From contig CP082230.1 in the NCBI GenBank assembly GCA_019856515.1, positions 806,001 through 870,000 of the forward strand: a DNA stretch of 64,000 nt, in the 5' to 3' direction. Position numbers and translations under genes: made by a program. Shown here in pieces: positions 1-9,656 of the stretch. Source of the DNA: Prolixibacteraceae bacterium. GTDB taxonomy: Bacteria > Bacteroidota > Bacteroidia > Bacteroidales > Prolixibacteraceae. A model generated the notes under the pieces. The model saw only the letters and a list, made by a program, of their open reading frames with translations. It made no database searches and was not told the origin of the DNA. How positions within the stretch are numbered: the first letter of the stretch is position 1; every line of letters starts with the position of its first letter.

Positions 1-74
1 TTCACCTATAATGATCAGTTATAAGTTACTCAACCTTTAGATGTAACGAAAAAATGGTTGAATGCAATATTATG

Positions 75-122
75 TTCATAAAAAAGCATCATACTTAAGA
101 CTGTATGATGCTTTTTTATGAA
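75..122. terminator. Bidirectional intrinsic terminator
   Basis: A perfect 20-bp stem (75-94 with 103-122) closes an 8-nt loop. Both arms carry A/T runs, so a T-rich tail follows the stem on either strand. It lies 37 bp past the fetB stop codon and probably ends the minus-strand fetAB transcript. Confidence 0.85.
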
Positions 123-158
123 CTGATGCCATTTATAACATTACTAATTTAATCTTCT

Positions 159-929
159 TCACTCTTTATATAGTCTTCGGTTTAGGGTGTATTGAATAGC
201 CAAAAGTGACAAATAGAGAATCAATGTGGTTCCTGCAAAAATAGTGACCAAAATCAAGATCTGATATCGAATAGCCACTGTAGGAGCAGATCCCCCTAAT
301 ATTTGCCCAGTCATCATACCTGGTAACGAAATTAACCCTGTGACAGAGATCCCTGCCAATAATGGAGAGATGGTCTGTTGAATAGCTTCACGGATAAATG
401 GTCGGCTGGCCAAATTAGGACGTCCCGTCTGTATACGAACAAAATCAAAGAAATCCCGATAAGCTTTTCGTGCTTTAAGATACTTCTCAATACCAATAAT
501 ACTACTATTTAAAGCATTACCTAATAACATCCCAATAATAGGAATCATATAACGAGCATCCCACGCAGTCTGTCGATCAAAAACAAACAGACGCAAAAAA
601 ACAAATATTACAATTACAGTTAATGTATTTGCAACAAATAATGGAAGAAAAAAACGACCAAAAGAGAGCCCAGTTCTCTGCACAGTTGTACCTGCTCCGA
701 CCAATAACATCATCGTAATCCATACAATATTAACTAGTGGATTATTCAGATCAAAAATCCACTGGAGGTAAAAGCCAACCAACAACAACTGAACAAACAT
801 TCGAACCACACTAACTCCCATCTCTTTGATAAGTGATATTTTATATCGATAAAATATATAAAGTGGAAACAGCAGCAATAGCAAAGACACCCCTAAGGTT
901 AGTAGATCTATTTCAACAATTGGCTTCAT
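159..929 (-). CDS. fetB: FetB-type ABC transporter permease (UPF0014 family)
   Basis: The 256-residue protein is almost entirely hydrophobic, with about seven predicted membrane segments. It has the family's conserved central stretch, MIPIIGMLLGNALN at about residue 128, and the later SLPGMMTGQILGG motif. This is the UPF0014 permease family, whose Escherichia coli member FetB (YbbM) works with an ATPase in iron export. Its start overlaps the stop of the ATPase gene by 4 bp (ATGA), so the two are translationally coupled. The family assignment is firm. The transported substrate is inferred from E. coli; plant relatives are linked to aluminium tolerance. Confidence 0.88.
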   Translation of the reverse strand: MKPIVEIDLLTLGVSLLLLLFPLYIFYRYKISLIKEMGVSVVRMFVQLLLVGFYLQWIFDLNNPLVNIVWITMMLLVGAGTTVQRTGLSFGRFFLPLFVANTLTVIVIFVFLRLFVFDRQTAWDARYMIPIIGMLLGNALNSSIIGIEKYLKARKAYRDFFDFVRIQTGRPNLASRPFIREAIQQTISPLLAGISVTGLISLPGMMTGQILGGSAPTVAIRYQILILVTIFAGTTLILYLSLLAIQYTLNRRLYKE

Positions 930-1543
930 AACATAATAGTTTGAGAACAGGATTCAATCCAAACAGGATCATGTGAAGTGGAGATAACCGTAGATTGATC
1001 TAACGAGTCGACTAATGAAATTAAACGCTGGGCACTCTCCATGTCCAAACCCGTTGTAGGTTCATCTAATAACAATAGTGGTTTATATTCAGACAAAGAG
1101 ATAGACAACAATAATCGTTGCTTTTCACCTCCACTTAATTCAGACAAATGCAAACTCAAAATACTTGAATTTAACCCTAAATAGTCAAGATAACGATGAA
1201 TGGTATCTATATTCCGATCATATCCCATTAGTGTTACAAGGTCAATACCTCTCTCCAAAGGCATTATACAATTTTGAGGAACCCAAAGCATTGACTTCTG
1301 CAAAACTTTACGGTTGGCATGAAGAGACAACTCTCCATTAAAGTACAAATCACCTTCATCCATTAACTGTAAGCCTGCAATTATACGAAGTAAAGATGAC
1401 TTTCCCTTTCCTGATGGCGCCTTCAAAACAGCACGTGCCGAAGAGGGTACATGAAACGAAAAGCGATCTAAAACCAATTTATCACCAAAAGACAAAGAAA
1501 TATTATGCCCTAATATATCCATTTCAACATTTTTGATCGACAA
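926..1543 (-). CDS. fetA: FetA-type ABC transporter ATP-binding protein
   Basis: A 205-residue stand-alone ABC ATPase. Visible motifs are the Walker A (APSGKGKSS, residues 42-50), a Q-loop near Q90, the signature LSGGEKQ (136-142), Walker B LLLLDEP (156-162) and the switch histidine H191. The short length and the direct 4-bp overlap with a UPF0014 permease match FetA (YbbL), which energises FetB. There is no substrate-binding protein nearby, as expected for an exporter. The 269-bp upstream spacer shows no obvious regulator site, so control by iron cannot be judged here. Confidence 0.88.
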   Translation of the reverse strand: MSIKNVEMDILGHNISLSFGDKLVLDRFSFHVPSSARAVLKAPSGKGKSSLLRIIAGLQLMDEGDLYFNGELSLHANRKVLQKSMLWVPQNCIMPLERGIDLVTLMGYDRNIDTIHRYLDYLGLNSSILSLHLSELSGGEKQRLLLSISLSEYKPLLLLDEPTTGLDMESAQRLISLVDSLDQSTVISTSHDPVWIESCSQTIML

Positions 1544-1812
1544 GATACACTATCCACCTCTACCCTCAAACCTTTTCTTTACCAAAAATCAGCCTTCCAA
1601 ACCAGAATAACATTCAACTAAAGTTTCGTTAAAACTCCCTTAACAATGAAATTTGAAAGACTCCTTTAAAATCATGATTTCTTATCGAATGAACAAAATA
1701 GTTTAAAAATACTAACTCAAAAAACAAAGATGTCATTATTCGGTTAATACCAAAGTAGACAACCAAACAAGCTACATTAAAATTCACCTACGTCTATCAG
1801 CAAATCTTGTAG

Positions 1813-2580
1813 ATGTACATAAACCTCAAAAACATGAGATATCTAAAACTTTTTTTACTCCTTATAATGGTACAATTCACAAACGACTCATTTGGTATGG
1901 CAAATAATACATCCAATGATATTAAAGTTATTTTTCTTGATGTTAACGAAACTTTACTAGACTTAACTTCAATGAGGTCATCAGTAGGTAAAGCCCTAGG
2001 AAACAACCCACAACTTACAGAACTGTGGTTCTCAAAGATGCTCCACTACTCTCTTGTTTCAAATGAGATAAATCAATATGAAAAGTTCAGTGATATAGGA
2101 ATAGCAACTCTTCTAATGGTGGCAAAATCCAAAGAAATACCTTTAACTCAGCAAGAAGCAAAGACTGCAATTGTAACCCCTTTGCGTTCACTGCCAGCAC
2201 ATGATGATGTAATAAAGGGACTTCAAATATTAAAAAATAAAGGCTATCGAATTATTACGCTTACAAACTCTTCCTATGAAGGCGTTAAATTACAGATGAA
2301 TAATGCACAATTATCTCCATATATTGATGAAATGTACAGTGTTGATTCAGTTCAAAAATTCAAACCTTCACTAAAAAGTTATCAATGGGCCATCAAGCAA
2401 GCTGGAATAAAACCACAAGAGGCAATACTTATCGCAGCGCATGGGTGGGATATTGCTGGAGCTCAAAAAGCAGGTTTAAAGACAGCATTTATTGCTCGAG
2501 AAGGCAAAGAATTATTCCCACTTAGTCCCAAACCTAATTACAACGAAAAAACGCTCATAGACATCGCCAACAAACTCTAA
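1813..2580 (+). CDS. Exported HAD-superfamily hydrolase, haloacid dehalogenase type II-like
   Basis: A 255-residue protein with a hydrophobic N-terminal segment (residues about 8-28) that looks like a signal peptide. The ATG at 1834 (Met8) would give a tidier one. The HAD motifs are in order: motif I LDVNETLLD with nucleophile Asp43, motif II TLTNSS, motif III lysine in KFKPS and motif IV AAHGWDIAGA. The last motif and the small alpha-helical cap resemble L-2-haloacid dehalogenases. An export signal is unusual for this family, so the natural substrate is open; a periplasmic phosphatase is possible. It stands alone and is followed by a hairpin with a T-run. Confidence 0.8.
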   Translation: MYINLKNMRYLKLFLLLIMVQFTNDSFGMANNTSNDIKVIFLDVNETLLDLTSMRSSVGKALGNNPQLTELWFSKMLHYSLVSNEINQYEKFSDIGIATLLMVAKSKEIPLTQQEAKTAIVTPLRSLPAHDDVIKGLQILKNKGYRIITLTNSSYEGVKLQMNNAQLSPYIDEMYSVDSVQKFKPSLKSYQWAIKQAGIKPQEAILIAAHGWDIAGAQKAGLKTAFIAREGKELFPLSPKPNYNEKTLIDIANKL

Positions 2581-2606
2581 GTAAAAATATCGTACCGAAT
2601 CCACCG

Positions 2607-2665
2607 TCAGCCTCCCCCTCAACTTGGACATCTAACCATATATGAGAAGAGGCTGATTCTTTTTG
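2607..2665 (+). terminator. Intrinsic terminator after the HAD hydrolase
   Basis: The arms TCAGCCTC (2607-2614) and GAGGCTGA (2649-2656) pair perfectly and are followed by a T-rich run. The loop is long (34 nt), so it is weaker than the other terminators in the window. Confidence 0.5.
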
Positions 2666-2802
2666 AGTTAAATCAATCTACAATTAGAAGAGCGAAATAC
2701 TTCTATTTAGTTTATATCGAGTAAAGAGCATTAAAATATAAAAGATTATTCTATCCAAACAAATGATATCAACAACGATTTATCTCTCTATTCAACACAA
2801 AA

Positions 2803-3369
2803 TCAAAATGAATTCCTAATCATCTTATCTAAAGCCAACAAAATACGTTCTGCTTGTCGATCTGCTCGTGCTTCAACCTCTTCTCTTGTATGATAAACCC
2901 CAGGAATATAGATCATTTCATGTTCATAAATTGGATCAATAAAATGCATCTGAGACAAGTATGCTGTTTGTTCCATTGGTTTAACAAAATCCCCAATTCG
3001 AAAATGATTCTGTCCTATTGGTTGATATGCAGATGGTGGCCCTCCAACAGTAAAACTCAATAGAAAATTCTTCCCTTTCAACTTATTCCCCTTTGAACCA
3101 TAAGCAAAATCGTGTGCAAACACTTCATCAAACCAAATCTTCATTAATCCGGGCATATTATACCACCAAAATGGATATTGAAAAATCACAGTATCAACTT
3201 TGGTCAAAGCGATCTGTTCAGCCTCCACATCAATTTTAAAATCAGGATAAAGATCAACCAATACCCTCACGTCAATTTCGAAATCACTAGCTCTTAACCT
3301 CTCTACAATTCTTTTATTCGCGATGGAATCTTTAAATTTTGGATGACCAACAATCAACAGAATTTTCAT
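2803..3369 (-). CDS. NAD(P)H-dependent quinone oxidoreductase, flavodoxin fold
   Basis: The 188-residue protein starts with the flavodoxin-like KILLIVGHPKFKDS strand and phosphate loop. It carries the family hallmark FQYPFWWYNMPGLMKIW (about residues 84-100) and a GGPPSAY segment near the flavin. This places it with the NQO1/KefF/MdaB group, which reduces quinones or other electrophiles by two electrons using FMN or FAD. It is monocistronic with divergent or decayed neighbours. The physiological acceptor cannot be read from sequence. Confidence 0.85.
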   Translation of the reverse strand: MKILLIVGHPKFKDSIANKRIVERLRASDFEIDVRVLVDLYPDFKIDVEAEQIALTKVDTVIFQYPFWWYNMPGLMKIWFDEVFAHDFAYGSKGNKLKGKNFLLSFTVGGPPSAYQPIGQNHFRIGDFVKPMEQTAYLSQMHFIDPIYEHEMIYIPGVYHTREEVEARADRQAERILLALDKMIRNSF

Positions 3370-3491
3370 CTTTAAACTCGTTTAATTCAACATACTTACT
3401 TAAACAGAGAAAAAGCAACTTAGTTCGATGAATCCCCACAAACCTATCTATATTTCACCCTGAACAAAAAAGTAGTACCTTAACACTATAT

Positions 3492-4150
3492 TTAATTCAA
3501 AATTTCATTAATCGACTGCATGTCTCTAAATGATTTAATTCTAAAATCATCAATATTTTCTTTCAATTCGAACCTCTTATTATCTGGCAAATATGCTACA
3601 GCTCTCATTCCTACTCTTTTAGCAGCCAATATTCAAGAATAAGAATACTCAAATACAACACAAATTGAAGGGTCAACATTAAATTGTGTTGCAACAGTCA
3701 GATATACCGCAAGGTTAGGTTTACCTTCTTGCTCATATTCAGCAGACGTACAAAAGTCGAAATAATCAGAAATGTATATTTTTTTTAATATTATAGGGAT
3801 TAATTCATACAGAGAGTTAGTAGCAAGACCTATCTTCAAACCCCGAGACTTTAAATGCATCAGTAGATCCTCTATACCTTCACTTTCATGACCATTTCTC
3901 TCAATCAAAAATTTCACATTCTCTACCTCCGCATGCTCCACTTCCAACAATGTTTTACCTCTCCATGGATACTGGCAAAACTAGAATTTAGTCACTTCAG
4001 TTGTAGTCATAGATTTAGTCTTCTCACATAATTATGATGTTACTTGAACACCTAAAGAAGAAAAGACCTCTTTCTCTGCAATTTGCCAATATAGTTCGGA
4101 ATCAACACACCAACCATTTCAAAAATAACTGCTCTCACTTTGTTAATCAT
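3492..4150 (-). pseudogene. Decayed HAD phosphatase (beta-phosphoglucomutase/HxpB-like), full length
   Basis: Reading the minus strand from ATG at 4150 to TAA at 3492 recovers a complete ~220-residue HAD subfamily IA hydrolase, but with many lesions. The nucleophile motif, normally FDMDGV, reads FEMVGV, so both catalytic aspartates are lost. A 4-bp deletion near 4100-4104, in what should be a GATT duplication, shifts the frame. In-frame stops follow at 4032-4034 (TAA), 3981-3983 (TAG, in place of Trp) and 3633-3635 (TGA, in place of Gly in FEDSxxGI). Segments such as TTEVTKF, PWRGKTLLEVEHAEVE and GLKIGLATNS remain clear. Adding back 4 bp gives exactly 221 codons. Confidence 0.85.
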
Positions 4151-4391
4151 TACTTAATATTTTTCTATTTTTGTACTCAGATCAAAACACCTACCAAAAC
4201 ACAAATCTCATTTCTAAAGCAAACATTGGAGCAAGTAGGAGGAACACTTAGATACATCAGAAATAACGACCTTCGACCACCATATGAAGTCATTGATAAC
4301 GAAGCCTATTAAAATAGAAGTTTTCACTTTTTAGGATTCTCAGTTGTATCGAATACAAATCTATGTATCTAACACTTAAAACAAAAAAAGA

Positions 4392-5123
4392 TTATAGTAA
4401 AGCGATCGATTTTTCCATAAACCCTTTTGTGTCGAAGTAAAAATATTGATCAATGATCTCAAACAAAGAGAGTCCATCCATCGAGATCACCTCTAAACCT
4501 TGTTCTTCAGCATAGACAAACAAAGTCTTATCTTTTAAATATAGATATCGATCTCCTACAACCTGTCCAAAACGTACGGTATCCAAAAAAGGACCATTAT
4601 TATCCTTATTAAAACGACACTCAATATCTCTCATTATTAATGCTTCATCCTTCACTACTGTTGGCACATCTACAACAAGCTTCTTAAATCCATCTATCTC
4701 TCTATATATTTTCACATGATCATCAAAGATCCTAGAATGGAATCCTACACCAAAAGCACAATATGTATAATCTTCATTTGTAGGAAACATCTTTATCGAC
4801 GGCCATCCATTTCCGATATCAGCAATATAATCGATGCCACCAATTTTTATCAACAGCAACCGATGACTCTCAACATCGTTCATATATGAGGTCTGAAGTT
4901 GCACCTTCACTCCCAATTCTAACAACTTAGAATACAAATGCAACACCTTATCAGAACATGTTCCTCCATATGCCAATGAAACAGGCCTACGTCTCAAATA
5001 AAAATATAAACTATGAAATGGCACCGCCATAAACTCATTTAATATCAACTGCTCAACCTGCTCTTTATTCATCATACGATTTATTCTTTTCCAAATTGAC
5101 TTCAAGCTAGATAATCTCTTCAT
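4392..5123 (-). CDS. Arylamine N-acetyltransferase-like protein
   Basis: A 243-residue protein with the cysteine-protease-like triad of arylamine N-acetyltransferases in order: Cys56 in GGTCSDKV, His87 in ESHRLLL and Asp102 in YIADIGNG. The N-terminal VPFHSLYF motif also fits. These enzymes move an acetyl or larger acyl group from CoA to an aromatic amine or hydrazine. The protein is shorter than typical family members (about 270-280) and diverges after the triad, so its acceptor may differ. Met17 or Met18 are alternative starts, closer to the usual N-terminus. No operon partner is evident. Confidence 0.72.
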   Translation of the reverse strand: MKRLSSLKSIWKRINRMMNKEQVEQLILNEFMAVPFHSLYFYLRRRPVSLAYGGTCSDKVLHLYSKLLELGVKVQLQTSYMNDVESHRLLLIKIGGIDYIADIGNGWPSIKMFPTNEDYTYCAFGVGFHSRIFDDHVKIYREIDGFKKLVVDVPTVVKDEALIMRDIECRFNKDNNGPFLDTVRFGQVVGDRYLYLKDKTLFVYAEEQGLEVISMDGLSLFEIIDQYFYFDTKGFMEKSIALL

Positions 5124-5385
5124 TACTCGAAACTAAAGCTCAAGATAATACAATACTCTTCGATTACAACACAAGATCAAATTAAGAAAGCTCATAAAAG
5201 AAAAATAGATTTACATCACATAAAAATAAAAAAGCAAAGACTGAGACAATTGAGAGAAGTATAATTTAAGGGGGGGGAGAGTAAACAACTGATAGGGATT
5301 TTATTGGTCAACCTATTAATCGATTGATCGATAAAACCCAATACTCATCGTTATACTTTTCAGCAAACAGACAGTCTGTGTCTAT

Positions 5386-5415
5386 TATAAAAAAGGCTCC
5401 TATAATGGGAGCCTT
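5386..5415 (-). terminator. Intrinsic terminator of doxX
   Basis: The 8-bp stem AAGGCTCC (5393-5400) with GGAGCCTT (5408-5415) is followed, on the minus strand, by a run of at least six T. It lies 20 bp past the DoxX stop codon. Confidence 0.85.
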
Positions 5416-5435
5416 ATGAGGATAGGATCTTTATC

Positions 5436-5852
5436 TTATTTTTTTATCATAGCATCAATGGATATTTTTCCAGGTCCCATGATAAGAATAGTCGTATAAC
5501 CTGCGAGATAAAGTAATGCTAACTCTTTTTGAGCTAAAGGATCTCCTAGATGTATAACAAAAATTGCCACCAACATGGTGAAGATAATTGGGATAGTCGC
5601 AATTCGTGTAAAAGCTCCAACCACAACTAACAATGAACAGCAAAGTTCGGCGAGAATTGCCAATATTAGGGAAACTTTCACAGAGATAATTATACTTGGA
5701 AATTCCTCTTTGGCAACAAGTGTATCGAATGCTTCCCACTTAGCCCAGCCATGTGATAGCATTAACAGACCGAAAGTGAGACGCAAGATAAGTAGTGCTA
5801 AGTTACTTCCTCCTTTTTCACTTGAGAATAAGATTGTTTTAATCATATACAT
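5436..5852 (-). CDS. DoxX family membrane protein
   Basis: A 138-residue protein with four predicted membrane helices. It carries the family pattern LRLTFGLLMLSHGWAKW at about residues 24-40 and a downstream GDPLAQKELALLYLAGY segment. DoxX proteins are small inner-membrane proteins, some associated with quinone-linked or redox-stress functions; the biochemical role is mostly undefined. It is monocistronic, with its own terminator downstream and a long (965 bp) upstream spacer holding a CRP/HcpR-like palindrome. A second, longer DoxD/DoxA-type protein occurs at 16960-17958. Confidence 0.85.
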   Translation of the reverse strand: MYMIKTILFSSEKGGSNLALLILRLTFGLLMLSHGWAKWEAFDTLVAKEEFPSIIISVKVSLILAILAELCCSLLVVVGAFTRIATIPIIFTMLVAIFVIHLGDPLAQKELALLYLAGYTTILIMGPGKISIDAMIKK

Positions 5853-6817
5853 TCGTGTTAATGGGTTTTAGTTTATCAACAACATTATTTCATATTTGTT
5901 TTTATTAACATCTAAAGATCTATTCATCCCAAAGTATATTACCCTCTCATCACAACCAACAATAACTCTTAAAATCAATCTATTACTACAACAAATCATA
6001 TCTCATCATTAGTTAAAATAAAATATATTTTTCAATGAATAATAATTACTAAAAACCTTTAATGGAGTCAATAAATATTGATATAAGTAAAAACTGATTA
6101 AACTGATATTGTGACAATCGTCACTTCTGATCTATTCTTTCTACAAAAATGACCAAACTTTTAGGCTCTTTTCAACCTTGAAGGATGTGCGATAACATTA
6201 TATATACAATATCTCAAAATTAAGGATGATCGAAAAACCCCACCTATTTGTAAGCAAACCTAATTAATGAAAACAAAGTGCTTCTAGATGTACTTTATAA
6301 AAGCTATCATTGGGGAAGGACAGTCATTATATATTGATTGAATATTAACTCTTATATCTCAATTATCAATCAAATATACTTAAACAGTCTACCAAGCCCC
6401 AAGAAAAGAATGTTCATGCTTACAGTTCTATTTCGTCAAACTAGGCATTGAAATTCATTTCTTATAACAAACAATACTTTGATACGCTTCTAACAGTAGA
6501 TAAAAGATGAATCACAAATACAGAAAATGAGTCAAAATATAACGAGTTAATTCAATCCTTTCTATCGAGATTATCAATCATAAAAAAAACCACTCACCCC
6601 AAACCATCAATCAACTACTAATCAATCACATAAAAACCACAAAACAGGATAACAATACGGTATTAACACAGAAAAAAACAACTCTTTAGCTATGGTTAAA
6701 CCCGAATAAAAAGTTTGTAAACAGTTCGTTTTTATTATTTTTTTCAATACTTACTGTAACATTCTATAACATCATTCGTCTACTAAGTGAAGAACATTAA
6801 TTAAAATTGAATAATCT
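5853..6817. other. 965-bp AT-rich intergenic region
   Basis: No convincing reading frame or gene remnant was found on either strand. It separates divergent genes (doxX leftwards, the GIN-domain gene rightwards) and therefore must hold both promoters. The only distinct feature is the palindrome at 6109-6126. Confidence 0.6.
6109..6126. promoter_or_regulatory. Candidate CRP/FNR-family (HcpR-like) operator
   Basis: The sequence TTGTGACAATCGTCACTT contains the perfect inverted repeat GTGAC-N4-GTCAC. It resembles the TTGTGA-N6-TCACAA class bound by CRP and the nitrosative-stress regulator HcpR. It lies 257 bp upstream of the doxX start and about 690 bp upstream of the GIN gene, so doxX is the likelier target. 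This is inference from one site. Confidence 0.35.
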
Positions 6818-7810
6818 ATGTTGACCAATACAAAGAAAATATGGTGTATATCGCTTATCTTTTTGGGGTTATGTTTATCCTCTTTTCAAACGTTAGCGGT
6901 AAAGAATTGGACAATTACTTCTTTTAAATACTTAGAAGCAAGAGACTATGTGAATGTAGAGATTCGTGAATCTCAAGAGTTGAAAATTGAAGTAGTGGGA
7001 AGTGATCTATTCAAAGAGTATCTTAAAGTAGATCAATCAGGTGATCGATTAATATTGTCGACAACAAAGAAAAAATTACGTCGTAATGAGAGCTATGGAA
7101 AAAGCTTGGTCATCATCTATACTCCATCATTTAAAAGTATTAAGACTGATGGCATCGGCAATGTAAACATTCCAGGGCCATTTGATTTTGGAGATAATTT
7201 TACCATAAAGTCGAATGGCACGGGTGATATTCAAGGGAATGTTAAAGCAAACAACTTCACCGCATCCATCTCAGGTACTGGTGATTGTGACATGGCAATT
7301 TTTTGTGGTGACCTTCAATTAAAACAGAATGGGACGGGAGATGTTGATATGAAGTTAAAATGTTCTACATATGATTTTCAATTTAATGGGACAGGTGACC
7401 ACGTTTTAAAAATTGAAGAAGCTGTTAAGGGTAGCATTAAAAACAATGGTACGGGTGATGTAGATGGTGTAATGGATGTAAAAGATCTGTTCTGCAAAAA
7501 CAGTGGTACAGGAAATCTAAGTTTAAACATTACATCTGATAAATTTGAATTAAAACAGTCTGGCACATGTGATGCTCATCTTACAGGAAAGACAAAAAAG
7601 AGTTATATCACATCTTCAATGGGAAATGTAAAGGCCAAAGAGCTAACCTCTGACGTAAGTTTTGTTAAAGTTACTGGTACTGGAGATGTGTATGTAAATG
7701 CATCCATTAAATTAAATGCTATTCTCTCTTCATATGGTTCATTATACTATCTTGGAGATCCTATAATAGAGCATGTTTGCTCAAGTAAAGGCATGATAAA
7801 AAGGCTCTAA
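6818..7810 (+). CDS. Exported head-GIN-domain (DUF2807) beta-helix protein
   Basis: A 330-residue protein with an N-terminal signal peptide (residues 1 to about 27), then a short strand-rich head and a repetitive beta-helical region. The repeat is seen as recurring NGTGD or SGTGD turns roughly every 20-25 residues (NGTGDIQG, SGTGDCDM, NGTGDVDM, NGTGDHVL, NGTGDVDG, SGTGNLSL, then a degenerate SGTCDAHL and TGTGDVYV). This is the pattern of the Bacteroidota head-GIN or DUF2807 family, sometimes annotated as a putative autotransporter adhesin, function unknown. It is a single-gene unit. The two degenerate turns near the C-terminus suggest capping of the helix. Confidence 0.8.
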   Translation: MLTNTKKIWCISLIFLGLCLSSFQTLAVKNWTITSFKYLEARDYVNVEIRESQELKIEVVGSDLFKEYLKVDQSGDRLILSTTKKKLRRNESYGKSLVIIYTPSFKSIKTDGIGNVNIPGPFDFGDNFTIKSNGTGDIQGNVKANNFTASISGTGDCDMAIFCGDLQLKQNGTGDVDMKLKCSTYDFQFNGTGDHVLKIEEAVKGSIKNNGTGDVDGVMDVKDLFCKNSGTGNLSLNITSDKFELKQSGTCDAHLTGKTKKSYITSSMGNVKAKELTSDVSFVKVTGTGDVYVNASIKLNAILSSYGSLYYLGDPIIEHVCSSKGMIKRL

Positions 7811-8300
7811 AACATTAGAATAAAGACACAAATATGAAATAGAAACGTAACACAATATATTGGCTTATATAATTACGGATGACACAAAGAGTTGTTTAGG
7901 AATCAATCACTTATACCATACAATAGATAATGAAGGATATAATTCGTTCAATGATATCAATGTATTAGAGGCTATATTTTCATTTTTCGCCTTGTATATA
8001 CAAGATGTATTCATAACTATTTCCTACTCTTAATGAGTAAATTGATACAACTACTCTCTTTCAATTAGTATAAGTCCAAGTAAACAACCTTGTATTTTAT
8101 CTTTTTCATATCGTTTTGCTACGATAGATAAAAAAGAGATAAAACACTAAAAATTGATAGGTCTACTTCATGTCAATATCAATTCTTAACAGGAATGAAG
8201 TAACCTTTTTCTCTCCACCTCCAAATAGTGAGGCTGGAGAGAGTTTGTTTTTAGGTGTAGCTATATTACATCATAATACAAGTAACCAATGATATGGACA
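7811..8300. other. Intergenic region with an orphan hairpin
   Basis: There is no gene in these 490 bp. A hairpin at 8211-8241 (CTCTCCA with TGGAGAG, inner CCTC with GAGG) is followed on the plus strand by a T-rich run to 8255. On the minus strand the tail is A-rich, so it suits plus-strand termination although the nearest plus gene ends 400 bp earlier. The rest shows nothing recognisable. Confidence 0.45.
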
Positions 8301-9656
8301 CTACTTCTTCGATCTCGAAATAAATGTAGCAGCACTGGAAACACCAAATATATTTGTTGCAGTACGCCCCATATCAATCAAAGAGTCAATAGACAATACA
8401 AAAGTGAGTACGACACCCATTACCTGTGGGGATACACCCATAATTGTCATGGCAGTAATTGCAGCAAAAGAAGCTGTTCCAGGCAAACCAGCAATACCAA
8501 ACGATGAGATCACAACAGCTAGCAACATTGATATAATCGTTGCAGCAGAAGTTAGATCAATAGATACTAGTCCCATCTGATTATTTACACCTACAGCCAG
8601 AACAATCATAAATACTGGCCACATTGCACCACAGGCATTCATTCCCATAGTAGTCCCTAGAGAAGAGGTTAAACTAGCAGTTTCCGCATCTACATCACAA
8701 TTCTCTTCTAGAGATTTAATAGTTACAGGTAGTGTCGCACCGCTAGATTGCGTAGAGAAGCCAGTAATCAAAGCAGGAAACATTCCTTTCAGTTGTTCCC
8801 AAGGTTTTACACCTCGAAAAGAGAGTATAACCAAATGCATTACAAATATCAACATCATAGTCAAGTAAGCAATACCAACAAATTGTAATAGATATCCAAA
8901 TAGAGTAGGTCCATTTTCAGCTACTGCCATTGTCATTAAAGCCAACACACCATATGGGGTCCATTTTATGATATAAGTTGTCATGCTATTGATAATAACC
9001 TGTAAAGAACTTAGACCATTAATAGCCCGAGTCATCTCTTCTGGCTTTCTTTTTCGCATCTTACGAATAGCCAAACCAACAAGCAGAGCAATGACAAGAG
9101 TTCCAACAATATTATTATCAGAAAACCCTTCAAAGATAGATGTCGGAATTTTTTGTGTTAATCCGTACACAACTTTTCCTATAGATGCATCACTAAGGGC
9201 ATCAATTCGTTGACTATACCCTTTCGCTATATTCGAGGTAATAGAAGGATCAATAGTAATTAGCTTCTCGAAATGAAAGCTTTTGGCCATAATTAATGCA
9301 ATAGCCCCCGCTCCAAGTACAGACAAAACAAAGTATGTAATAATCTGACGAAACCGTTTGCCAATATTCTCTTCTCCCTTGATTCTAACCAAAGTATAGC
9401 TTATAGATATAAAGACAATAGGAACAATCATCAACTTTAAACCTCTAATATAGAGGTTTGAGATAGTTTTGAAATAGTATACCAACTCACGATAACTGTT
9501 TTCTGGTACCCATTTAAATATAGCCCAACCAAAGAGTACTCCTAAGGATATGGCAATGAGATTACGAAAATGGAATTTCACTCTTCGATGAGATAGGTAT
9601 TTAAGAAGTCCTAGTAGACCAATAAAAATTACAAGGCAAATAAGAATTGATGTCAT
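8301..9656 (-). CDS. Dicarboxylate/amino acid:cation symporter (DAACS, SLC1-like)
   Basis: A 451-residue membrane protein. The re-entrant hairpin 1 motif is seen as STQSSGATLPVT, and hairpin 2 and TM8 regions follow (SSFGIAGLPGTASFAA, then SIDSLIDMGRTATN). These are the substrate and sodium binding parts of the GltP/GltT/DctA family, which imports glutamate, aspartate or C4-dicarboxylates with H+ or Na+. The TM8 Asp and Arg in DMGRTATN correspond to the region that sets carboxylate specificity, but I cannot decide between glutamate and dicarboxylates. It is transcribed alone. Confidence 0.9.
   Translation of the reverse strand: MTSILICLVIFIGLLGLLKYLSHRRVKFHFRNLIAISLGVLFGWAIFKWVPENSYRELVYYFKTISNLYIRGLKLMIVPIVFISISYTLVRIKGEENIGKRFRQIITYFVLSVLGAGAIALIMAKSFHFEKLITIDPSITSNIAKGYSQRIDALSDASIGKVVYGLTQKIPTSIFEGFSDNNIVGTLVIALLVGLAIRKMRKRKPEEMTRAINGLSSLQVIINSMTTYIIKWTPYGVLALMTMAVAENGPTLFGYLLQFVGIAYLTMMLIFVMHLVILSFRGVKPWEQLKGMFPALITGFSTQSSGATLPVTIKSLEENCDVDAETASLTSSLGTTMGMNACGAMWPVFMIVLAVGVNNQMGLVSIDLTSAATIISMLLAVVISSFGIAGLPGTASFAAITAMTIMGVSPQVMGVVLTFVLSIDSLIDMGRTATNIFGVSSAATFISRSKK

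Noticed and set aside
4034..4312. A 92-residue plus-strand protein
   Set aside because: Its first part lies opposite the HAD pseudogene, and the remainder resembles no known protein.
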